DNA of 64,000 bases, taken from contig JAUJPP010000007.1 in NCBI GenBank assembly GCA_030562195.1, forward strand, positions 19,899,769-19,963,768, written 5' to 3'. Every line of letters starts with the position of its first letter. Position 1 is the first letter of the stretch. Both the position numbers and the translations under genes were made by a program. The DNA is from Nipponacmea schrenckii. Lineage: Eukaryota > Mollusca > Gastropoda > Lottiidae. The notes beneath the pieces were generated by a model, which was given only the letters and a program-made list of their open reading frames with translations, searched no databases and was not told the origin of the DNA. Positions 59,201-64,000 of the stretch are shown here, piece after piece.

Positions 59201-61396
59201 TACCTTATCTGGCTCTAGGGTTGCATTACAAAATGTTGAAGATGAAATTAGTCCCTGAAAAGACCAATACTCATTATATTTATTTGGTTTGACTAAGTTG
59301 AAAGTATTATACTGAATGAAACACTGTTCTACAACAACTAGTTCTGAATGTATACCGAATCGCATATTTAAAGCTGAAATGCATCCGTTGTTACCAACAT
59401 AGGCGTACGAAGGTTTTGAAACTGGGGGTGCGGGAGAGATTTGTGCCCAAATTCTTCTGCCCGGTGATCAAATCCGAAACCTCCATGAATCCTAAAGTGC
59501 CCGAACAACCAGGGTAAATACTACCAGCCCACAAGGCTTCACACGAATATCTCGATATTAGGTTATTTTGCTTCAATAGAATCTTGGGATTCGGGCAGGA
59601 ATCAGTTCCTATATTAGTGGGTATTTTTCTAAAAAAAACGAGAAGACTCGGGAACTTTCAGTGCCCGAATATGTCGAGAATTTTGCTCGAATATTATCGA
59701 TCCGAAAATTTTGGGGTACGCTCAGTAGTGTACAATGAACAAATTTGTTTTTGACATAAAAAAATAACTTTTTAGGATTTCCCCATGAATTCACTAATCT
59801 TCTAATATTGAATTTAGCAAAACTAAAAAATAAGATTGTTCGGGATTATTTGGCCACTGGATACTTGCTTAAATGTAAGATTAAAAACAATATAGTTAAA
59901 TTTTTTGTTAGGTAAATGGAAATCAGATTATAAAATGACAATAGTGTAATCTTAATTTTTCAATTTGTGGTCTTTCAAAGTAAAAATTAGTATGTTTATA
60001 AGTTTGTAAGCTTAATAATAAACTTATTAAAACCCATTGAACTTCACATTGCACCTATATAGACAGAGCAACAATCACTATAGGCTTCTGTCAGATTACA
60101 GATCTGGAGACAAATATTAAGATAGCTTGCCAGGCAAAGTAAAGACTATAGTAGCTACAGCAAATTTTCAACATTCACAGACCTTCTAAAATGGCAAGAA
60201 TTTCAATTGGAACATATTTTCAAAAGTAGCAAAATTGCAACATGTCTATAGAGTACAAAATTTGTGGTTTTGTGTCCGATTGATCTGAAATTTTCGGTGG
60301 AAAAGCATTATTCCAATTTTTCTTCCAGATTGGAAGTGGTGCTTTGTCTGTCATTTTATAAAACTCATAAATTATAATTGGGCCTTAGAGAAGTGAGTGT
60401 GCGATCGAATTCTATAACTCGTGACATTCATCTTTGATGATCTTGACCTTTAGTAGGTCAAAAAGCCATTTACCATGGCTATTAGCTGATTATATCCTCT
60501 GACACTCTCTTCTGGTTTTATAGGTGTTCTGAAAGAGCAAAATTCTGCACCTTCTACTGCTCGTACACGTCACCTGATTATGCTAGAGTGCTATTTCGCA
60601 TTCTCATTAAATGATATAAATATACCTTAATGCAAAATTCTAAATCGTGATTTCTTTTAAAATTTGAGTGTTCTTAAACAGAAACATAACTAGCATATAA
60701 GATACATTTCTTCAATCAGGAACTTTGCACATAATTACATCTTTCAATTAGCCAGTTGGTCTGAAAAGCATATATTCTTAGCTTTACAGTTCAAAACAAG
60801 GAACAGTTTTTATCATGACCTTTGTCTACCTTGACCTGGGCTATTTATTTATACTTGTTTAACGTTGTTCGAGTCAGTTTCCTGTTTTATAGCTGTGTGT
60901 ATTTTGAATATTTGTTGTCTTATATCTTGTGACCTCGACCTTTGTTTCCCTTACCGTTACCAAAGTATTTGCTGATACTTTCATTTGTGCTGCCTTCCTT
61001 TTAGACTGGTAATGTATAAAAAAATGTTCTCACGCAATTTTCCACATAAGTAAAGTCCCATCTGTATCATTTTTTATAACTTTCATTATCGGTATCATTA
61101 TAAACTAGCGAATGATTATTGAAAATAATGTGAATACATACCACTACGAAAGCAATATTCCATAAATAAAACCCGAATTTTCTCCTGACTCGGCATTGGG
61201 CGAATAAAATAGGATGGGTGGTCGAACTAACATATTCATCAGTTGTTGAATCTTGGTAAGTTTCAACATGTTCATATATTCTCCATTCTCCAGAATTCGG
61301 AAAAGTCTTGTTATTCACTGAACAAAGATCATTTTCATCTTCTATTAAATTTACTTCCTCCACCGACCTTTCAGTTGATAAGTGAATTGTTAAATC
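35216..61396 (-). CDS. pLGIC-like gene D, 3' part (exons 4-8) with a ~21-kb intron
   Basis: Exons 61396-61142, 59254-59102, 57169-56984, 35872-35825 and 35275-35216 correspond to exons 4-8 of gene B, all phase 0 and intact. Exons 1-3 should lie beyond the right edge. M2 reads D-R-x-Y-N-N-S-T-L, so the N-V-T-L of B and C is N-S-T-L here; M1 is LWNIAFVV then GLISSSTFC; M3 and M4 share exon 6 with a short loop; the tail is AYRRRR...YGVMRKSDQAD. Intron 6 (56983-35873) contains a LINE, an LTR element, a Penelope-like element and several tandem arrays. Joining exons 6 and 7 across it is inferred from order, strand and phase; exons 7-8 could instead be a separate partial duplicate. Confidence 0.65.
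35825..35872 (-). CDS. Gene D exon 7
   Basis: 48 nt, acceptor ATTGTAG and donor CAT|GTGAGG, coding AYRRRRLMEHKDILYH. It differs from gene C exon 7 at two positions (Q/H twice), and the adjoining intron sequence is near identical. Confidence 0.75.
36120..37265. repeat. Dispersed repeat rich in TTTTACCGA, inverted copy of 3866-4345
   Basis: Repeated TTCCGCGTTTTACCGA, ATCGGTTTTACCG and ACCGATAACATC motifs, with an internal duplication of ~200 bp (GGGGAGTTCGCGGGTCCTTC / GGGGTTTTTCGGGGGTTCTC with following AACCCGGAGAATACATCTGACG). Ends in AGTAAAAGTGGGGTGGGGGG. Non-coding. Confidence 0.6.
38946..40686 (+). repeat. Full-length HINE/pearl-like element
   Basis: Starts GATAGCTTGCCAGGTAAGG/TAACATACGCCCACTGGCAGC, contains about ten diverged ~160-bp core units, and ends GACGGACGG, GGCGACGACAATATACGTCCACAT and the hairpin partner CACGTGGGCGTATAAAA. 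An internal GGACAGACGGGCCGACGGGC tract near 40335 suggests two elements joined. Confidence 0.75.
40688..41520 (+). repeat. Second HINE/pearl-like element, head-to-tail with the first
   Basis: Begins GATAGCTTGCCAGGGAAGG directly after the first element's 3' end and finishes with CAATATACGTCCACAAATTC/ATGTGGGCGTATAAAA. Confidence 0.72.
42060..42482 (-). pseudogene. LINE ORF2 C-terminal domain
   Basis: Frame-shifted relative to the RT. Encodes W.SAI.ASSKLRFY, then CKICQTKSVEDEYHLLLCCP, a C-x2-C...H-x4-C knuckle typical of LINE ORF2 C-termini, ending in TAG at 42060. Confidence 0.7.
42483..44066 (-). pseudogene. LINE ORF2 reverse transcriptase, several frameshifts
   Basis: In order on the minus strand: KRNKSSGLDQI (~43700), ADNYRGISIINVFAKI (~43540), FVDLKKCFDTIHRDLL (motif A, ~43310), GVKQGEPLSP (motif B, ~43140), LLFADDTALFS (motif C, catalytic DD, ~43010), LEINTDKTKI (~42910), then the thumb region with GCEVWGF. 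Frame changes near 43585, 43400, 43120 and 42850 make it inactive. Confidence 0.85.
44067..45040 (-). pseudogene. LINE ORF2 APE endonuclease and linker
   Basis: WNINGLKS at ~45010, ETW, GGLAVYF, TYIPPDN, LICGDLNGR (catalytic D-x-N, ~44560) and a linker reaching the RT. Broken by shifts near 44940, 44640 and 44420 and by the change at ~44060. Confidence 0.75.
45493..45780 (+). repeat. 5' LTR (288 bp)
   Basis: TGTGACAC...GTGCTACA. Contains TATAAGAG (~45622) and AATAAA (~45728) as candidate promoter and polyadenylation signals. Apart from lacking ~89 bp present in the 3' LTR, plus a 2-bp indel, it differs from it at one base by eye. Confidence 0.88.
45796..45813 (+). other. Primer binding site, tRNA-His type
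   Basis: TGGTGCCGTGAC matches the complement of the 3' acceptor end of animal tRNA-His (…GTCACGGCACCA) for 12 bases, with weaker matching beyond. It lies 15 bp after the LTR. Confidence 0.7.
45883..46080 (+). pseudogene. Gag N-terminal remnant
   Basis: ATG at 45883 followed by interrupted coding (stop codons after ~11 and ~58 codons) that resembles a gag start. Most of gag, including any nucleocapsid, is absent. Confidence 0.45.
46080..46542 (+). pseudogene. Protease remnant and protease-RT linker
   Basis: An ILDMDFL motif (retropepsin C-terminal strand, normally ILGxDFL) at ~46145, then a 90-residue beta-rich segment typical of the region before the RT in Ty3/gypsy. No catalytic DTG/DSG is retained, and a deletion follows where the RT should start. 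Confidence 0.6.
46690..47035 (+). pseudogene. Ty3/gypsy RNase H remnant
   Basis: EKEAFAI, a stop, then F..HGSNFVIRTDHKPLQYI and W.L.IS.Y...V.YI.G..N..ADMLSKL, the end of the RNase H domain. The palm and fingers of the RT are missing upstream. Confidence 0.75.
47100..47925 (+). pseudogene. Integrase remnant
   Basis: An H2C2 zinc finger (H-x-G-H-M-G...C-V-I-C-Q at ~47310-47430, interrupted by two stops), then the first catalytic-core strands (ISLDLS...FIDWYSGW). The core then jumps to a charged C-terminal region (SSSSEED...RAREKERSESDQ), so the later part of the DD35E catalytic core is deleted. Confidence 0.7.
48390..49000 (+). pseudogene. Env-like ORF, C-terminal part
   Basis: After the integrase, a frame encodes a Cys-containing ectodomain stretch, a hydrophobic anchor (~48700-48775) and a Thr/Pro-rich cytoplasmic tail. 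An in-frame TAA at 48745-48747 interrupts the anchor, and the N-terminal portion is missing. Position, anchor and tail suit an envelope glycoprotein; I cannot assign the family. Confidence 0.45.
49100..49385 (+). repeat. 45-bp minisatellite upstream of the 3' LTR
   Basis: About six units of GTTAGATCAATACGTCAAAT/AATTGATCTTGTTCCAGTTG/TTCTA at 45-bp spacing (49116, 49161, 49206, 49251, 49296, with a shortened last unit). Because 45 is a multiple of three, it gives a spurious repetitive frame. Confidence 0.75.
49756..50130 (+). repeat. 3' LTR (375 bp)
   Basis: TGTGACAC...GTGCTACA. The ~89-bp segment starting AGTGTCCTTGATTATTAAAC (~49850-49938) is present here but absent from the 5' LTR. Confidence 0.88.
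50131..50760 (-). pseudogene. LINE ORF1 (L1-type RNA-binding protein), 5' part of the split LINE
   Basis: Coiled-coil (DQISVLDQRIDDLEQYSRR), then the RRM-like core (LKLSDIPES...., ISKADISRTHRIGP, DIIVRF) and, after a frameshift at ~50280, IFINEALTRKRADLF and WTYDGRI. The LTR element cuts the frame at its 3' end; with one GTAG copy counted, the frame continues at 45488 to a stop near 45437. Confidence 0.75.
50761..51621. other. Gene D intron 6, nothing recognised
   Basis: Possible LINE 5'UTR near 50.8-50.95 kb; the rest has no identifiable content. Confidence 0.35.
51622..51914 (+). repeat. HINE/pearl-like element, left part, split by the Penelope-like insertion
   Basis: Starts GATAGCTTGCCAGGCAAGG/TAACATACGCCCACTGGCAGC, contains core sequence up to CTCACACCAAGTT, and resumes after the insertion at 55097. 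Confidence 0.78.
51916..52674 (+). CDS. Penelope-like element ORF1, SGNH-hydrolase-like, 5'-truncated
   Basis: Open from the insertion boundary with no ATG at the start, so the N-terminus was lost in insertion. A Pro/Ser/Thr-rich, basic segment precedes an esterase-like domain with LILGSSNI (block I, G-x-S), FHIGLNNRD (block III, G-x-N) and SDHIHW (block V, D-x-x-H). Together these suggest an SGNH/GDSL hydrolase like the esterase in CR1-type LINE ORF1s. Its end overlaps the ORF2 start by 22 nt in a different frame. Role in retrotransposition is unknown. Confidence 0.6.
   Translation, partial: SPSQLPSTSTFLPTPNKRPNTNTIPTIVSPNRFSLLPSTPRNSSQRSNPETPQSTTKTTSRRRLSLGNSPSPNKPRRHDNQKDKTKWSLPAFVKPVLILGSSNISNIPTVNPDTQAESFPGARVQHISHFLSKISPSTVPKKIVFHIGLNNRDESGESIHRRMMDLIKLAKSKFPAASLLVTQIPFSKNLQLSDPQAATNLRRFNDLVYHKPSSDAKTIPRFNGMIGVISDHIHWMAPTAKAIYSQWVSHLN
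52653..54923 (+). CDS. Penelope-like element ORF2: reverse transcriptase + GIY-YIG endonuclease
   Basis: 756 codons, uninterrupted. The N-terminal region leads to RQRHIYTLPKIHK and GRPIISD (~225-250), ISLDVTSMYTNI (motif A, ~300), TSGTAMGKRFAPSYAN (~360) and FYGRFLDDIFIIW (motif C with catalytic DD, ~393-405). Near 550 is a Cys cluster (PCGGSRCRTC), then IIYLISCKKCDVQYVGETQ...R....H (~590-625), the GIY-YIG endonuclease with the CxxC found in Penelope elements. All catalytic motifs look intact, so the copy may be, or recently was, active. It lies inside gene D intron 6 on the opposite strand. Confidence 0.9.
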   Translation: MGLPFKLNAGGSNVKLGQTIVNLSSSKLSPLEERVLDRGLTFIPSFKPLSRVPILSSVEHVIRTFKLNYFFREKLGRGKRTPFVEKSGWNPPDDAIDYNILRKCENLYEEVSHLPLVNEKKNLTNFERSVLNILKNDQTIIIRKSDKSNCCVIQNRDDYIFEIESQLNNANHYRELDQPIFMETAKQINNILKILVQKGFLSDSQYDYLCAKPEVRQRHIYTLPKIHKNPETEWRVANRIPKGRPIISDCSSESYQVSEYIDHFLLPLACKHPSYLKDTTDFIEKIKKLDIPDNALFISLDVTSMYTNIDNKSGLDAVRKAFFRNPDPDRPDREILDLLDICLTRNDFTFNGKIYLQTSGTAMGKRFAPSYANIFMAEWEREISSISPFKPLFYGRFLDDIFIIWTESLANFWEYFEILNNHHPSIKLTANISENSMNFLDTTVFKGPSFSQTKKLDIKVYFKETDTHQLLFKTSFHPKHTFSGIIKSQILRFNRICTRKTDFDLACELVFEKLRERGYSKRYLRKIKNDTLLAIEKKSNPPPLPNGFGSVPCGGSRCRTCDYIHVSHYFENKKNGKIFELTEVLSCIDKNIIYLISCKKCDVQYVGETQNALRTRLSGHRFDILHKKDRPIANHFNSANHSIEDLLVMPIEKVPVSTTIKPKTKRLQRESFWIDQLETVVPNGLNIQHDNQIIPFVATYNSTAKSAAVIVKRFYKELQDEFPNIYTKRLVTAYKRNKNLSNILVRGRLDPLPLPP
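54924..55096 (+). repeat. Penelope-like element 3' tail with tandem hairpins
   Basis: Short 3'UTR ending in about 2.5 copies of ATAAGAGATTATCTCTT, each able to form an 8-bp stem, immediately before the target duplication. Confidence 0.65.
55097..56025 (+). repeat. HINE/pearl-like element, right part, with exact 161-bp tandem units
   Basis: After the insertion the core resumes. CTAAGTCAAG recurs at 55280, 55441, 55602 and 55763 (161-bp period), with very similar units. The array ends in a long (GGAC)n tract (55910-55985) and GGGGCGACGGCAATATACG. Confidence 0.82.
56380..56890 (-). repeat. Minisatellite beside gene D exon 6
   Basis: About 20 units of 24-27 bp, consensus ATTGAACATTCAGTCACCTGTAGAT, starting ~100 bp past the exon 6 donor. 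Confidence 0.8.
56984..57169 (-). CDS. Gene D exon 6 (M3, short loop, M4)
   Basis: 62 codons, acceptor TTTTTTCAG and donor ACG|GTGAGT. M3 YVLVTLVFLGVQ, loop KNISREEVYYWD, M4 IAVIFFFFHIVFLLYIY. Confidence 0.85.
57395..57668. mobile_element. MITE with ~75-bp inverted ends
   Basis: TACGGTTAGCGTAAAATGCCCA... with CAGCAGAAAGACGTCTGGATA/ATCAAAACTACTGGT at the left is mirrored by the reverse complement at ~57595-57668. The left arm has an extra ~15 bp (ACGCCCAAAAGCGCC). The centre is non-coding. Confidence 0.7.
58458..58714. repeat. Near-perfect tandem duplication, 131-bp unit
   Basis: TCTAAAATGTAATTGATATGG begins at 58458 and again at 58589; the copies differ at very few bases (for example GGCAGG/GGCAGC). 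Located in gene D intron 5. Confidence 0.82.
59102..59254 (-). CDS. Gene D exon 5 (M1 end, M2)
   Basis: 51 codons, acceptor TTTTCAG|GGA and donor TTG|GTAAGT. GLISSSTFC, acidic LEPDKVDR, M2 NNSTLIMTAFILKI, linker LPRISYNTYL. Confidence 0.85.
59255..61141 (-). other. Gene D intron 4
   Basis: No gene recognised. A truncated HINE left end (GATAGCTTGCCAGGCAAAG) sits at ~60121. Confidence 0.45.
61142..61396 (-). CDS. Gene D exon 4
   Basis: 85 codons, acceptor TTTCAG|GATTTAACAATT and donor GTG|GTATGT. DLTIHLSTERS, EWRIYEHVET, CRVRRKFGFYLW into M1. Intact, unlike exon 4 of gene C. Confidence 0.85.
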
Positions 61397-61919
61397 CTGA
61401 AATTGAAGTCGAAAGTAAACTTTTATCCGCAAACCTTGCTTATCACCATGAAATTTCAACCTTCAGTCGTACTCCCTTTAACTCTCTGGGGTGATAATAC
61501 ACAGTCTAGCCAAGTTTTCCTGAGATCTGGCAAATATTCTAGAATATCTATGAACTGGTTTTCAAGAAAAAGGGCATAATTCTTCGATTTTTTATATTTT
61601 AAAATAGGTTTCATCCTTAGATGATTATAAACATTCACTCCAAATTTCATCAAAATCCCTCAAGAATCTCAAATCGGTTTCATGAACAAGGGCAATAAAC
61701 AACTCCAATTAAATACAGTTTATAGTTTTTCCGATTTCCAATAGGTTTATCCTTGAGGGATTACAACTACTCCCACTAAGAGATGACAGTTCGTGCAGCA
61801 CTTCCTTTTTATTTTTTCTAAGTGGATTCCATATGCATTATAGACAATGTAATATACATGGTTTTTGTCGATATTTCTTATTTACATCGGAAGTGGGGTC
61901 CCCCGGCGTGATTTGAAAC

Positions 61920-62790
61920 GAGCGGACGCCCGAAAGGCTATACGCCCACCAGCAGCAAATTTTTAATGATGAGCAAAACACCAACAGCAAAAAAGTAGTT
62001 CAATCTACCAACATCATAATGAACAAGCATGCCAAGTTTCATTGAAATCCGATGAAAACTGTGGTCTCTATTGTGGCCACAAGCAATTGTGGACGGACGG
62101 ACGGACGTCCGGACAGACAGGGTCAACCGCAATATACGTCCACATTATATGTGGGCATATAAAAATGTTTGGACACCTACCAAGTTTCGAAAAGATCAGA
62201 AAAAAATTGTGGCCTGTATCGCACCCACAAGCTGAATTTGACGAAGTTTCGCTAAAAAAGAGGGCATAACTCACCAACCGTAAAAGTCAGAAAGCTGGTT
62301 TTCAAAAGGAACCGAGATTATATGATTATAGAGACACATACAAAGTTTCGAAAAGATTGGACAAAAATTGTGGCCTGTATCGCGCCCACAAGCTGAATTT
62401 GACGAATTTTCGCTAAAAAAAAGGGCATAACTCACCAACCGTAAAAGTCAGAAAGCTGGTTTTCAAAAGGAACCGAGATTATATGATTATAGAGACACAT
62501 ACAAAGTTTCGAAAAGATTTGACAAAAATTGTGGCCTGTATCGCGCCCACAAGCTGAATTTGACGAATTTTCGCTAAAAAAAAGGGCATAACTCACCAAC
62601 AGTAAAAGTCAGAAAGCTGGTTTTCGAAACGAACCGAGATTTTATGATGACAGAGACACATACCAAGTTTCATTGTAATCCGATGAAAACTGTGGTCTCT
62701 ATTGTGGCCACAAGCAATTGTGTCCGGACGGACATGATCAACCGCAATATACGTCCACATTATATGTGGGCGTATAAAAACGGAAGTCCT
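61920..62790 (+). repeat. Two HINE/pearl-like elements with ~180-bp units
   Basis: The first ends in GGACGGACGGACGTCCGG and CGTCCACATTATATGTGGGC at ~62155. The second has three close units (GACGAATTTTCGCTAAAAAA, GGGCATAACTCACCAACCGT, GATTATATGATTATAGAGAC) and ends at ~62780 with the same hairpin. A different core variant from the 161-bp array. Confidence 0.7.
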
Positions 62791-63029
62791 CACACCAAAA
62801 CCGGAAGTAAAAAAACAATTGATTTGTATGGGCGACATGTCTTTATTCTGTTATTTCCAGACAATTGGCGACTAAGTTTTAATTTTAAGCTGTATCAGAT
62901 ACATCTTCTAAACATGAAGTAAAATTGGTGTTTATACAACTGCTAAAGACTGATGCAAGTTTCCTGTACATAATGCAATAGCTCAATACCGGGTCAATTT
63001 GATAAAAATAATAAAAAATAGCGATGGCC

Positions 63030-64000
63030 CATCGTAATACGCCCACCATTGGCAGCCTTAGTTATTCGGGCGGTGGACAAGAGGTATCAGTAAATGCAAT
63101 ATTTTACAAGTGATCTGATAAAATGTCAAGCCTGGGCTTACTTGGTGATTTGTTGAAGTTTAAATGTGCTAGAATGGCCCATAAATCAATAGATATAACT
63201 TACTCAACTACTCCCATTTTCTTTCAAGGGAAGCTACTCAAATTGAATACACAATATTTGCAAACTACAATATCATACAAAGAAAATAACATTCACAAAA
63301 AATGAGCAAGGGCCATAAGGCACAATCTTTACTGAAAGTATTTATTGTGTGTCTTATCAAAGGCTCAAACTAATTTTCATCAAATTTCATGAAGAAACCA
63401 GCCCTCTCTGTCTTGTAAACAATAAATTTAACACGTTTTAAAGAACAATAACTCTATAAGATATGTTCGATTTGCCTGACTTTCAATAGGGTACATCCTT
63501 AGGATGTAACAAATACACCAACTTTCATCAAAACACATCAAGAACACAACTTCCTATCGTATTCACAAGAAATTTCTGAACGAAGTCAATAACTCAAAGT
63601 AAATATTTTTCGGTAAGCTAAATTTGCAATCGGTTTCTTCTTTGGGTAATTCAAAAGGCTCAAATCATGCTTTGTCAAAATCTATCAAGAAACCAGATCT
63701 CTATCAAGTCTACAAAGAATCAGAGGCTGATAAAGTGAACACGTTTTAAAGAACAATGGCAATAACTCAATAAATATTTTTTGATTAGTCTGATTTTCAA
63801 TAGGGTCTATCCTCGAGATATAACAAACACTCACACCAAGTACCTTTAAATTCCATCAAGAACCCGGCTCCCTATCGTGTTCACAAGGAATTTTAGGACA
63901 AGGGCAATAACTCATAGTAAATATTTTTCGACTAGTTTCGTTTTCGATAGGCTTTATCCTTGAGTCATTACAAATACTCATTCCAAGTTTCATTAAAATC
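63030..64000 (+). repeat. HINE-like tandem array continuing past the window
   Basis: Begins TAATACGCCCACCATTGGCAGC and continues with diverged units (AATAACTCA, ATATTTTTCG, GATTTTCAATAGGGTCTATC, CCAAGTTTCATTAAAATC) to the right edge. Confidence 0.6.

Overview
This is a 64 kb window of AT-rich eukaryotic DNA. Split genes with GT/AG introns, dense transposon remnants, and dispersed ~160-bp tandem arrays ending in (GGAC)n and a hairpin (resembling the 'pearl'/HINE repeats described from bivalves) point to a marine mollusc or related lophotrochozoan. The species cannot be named from the sequence.

The host-gene content is a cluster of four paralogues (A-D) of an unusual pentameric ligand-gated ion channel-like (pLGIC) family, plus one intronless aminotransferase. 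Gene A (minus, exons 1-4 at 3665 down to 1580) runs off the left edge. Gene B (plus, 10136-19458) is complete with eight exons. Gene C (minus, 31974-23237) has the same eight exons but a one-base frameshift in exon 4. Gene D (minus, exons 4-8, 61396-35216) begins beyond the right edge. All exons join in phase 0, and exons 3-7 keep almost the same lengths in every copy (207, 255, 153, 186, 48 nt). The predicted proteins (~440 aa) have pLGIC beta-strand motifs and an FPFD 'Pro-loop', but lack both Cys-loop cysteines and the large M3-M4 domain. They have no visible signal peptide, and their charge pattern suggests an inverted topology. This family is the most interesting signal in the window. Promoter blocks with upstream AUGs, introns and 3'UTRs are also recognisably shared between copies.

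Layout: 0-4 kb gene A with a MITE and a HINE repeat; 4-5.3 kb Harbinger remnant; 6.8-8.0 kb aminotransferase; 10-19.5 kb gene B, with a foldback element in intron 2 and HINE arrays in introns 5 and 6; 19.5-23.2 kb the B/C tail-to-tail spacer with a palindromic GCGAGAA array; 23.2-32 kb gene C; 32-35 kb spacer with a MITE; 35.2-61.4 kb gene D. Gene D intron 6 (about 21 kb) is a transposon graveyard holding a LINE, a deleted Ty3/gypsy LTR element nested in the LINE's ORF1 with a 4-bp target duplication, and a Penelope-like element with an intact 756-codon RT/GIY-YIG frame inserted into a HINE repeat. The last 2.6 kb is further tandem repeat.

Exon calls rest on reading frame, splice consensus and comparison among the four copies. 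No database search was possible, so family names are from motif recognition.
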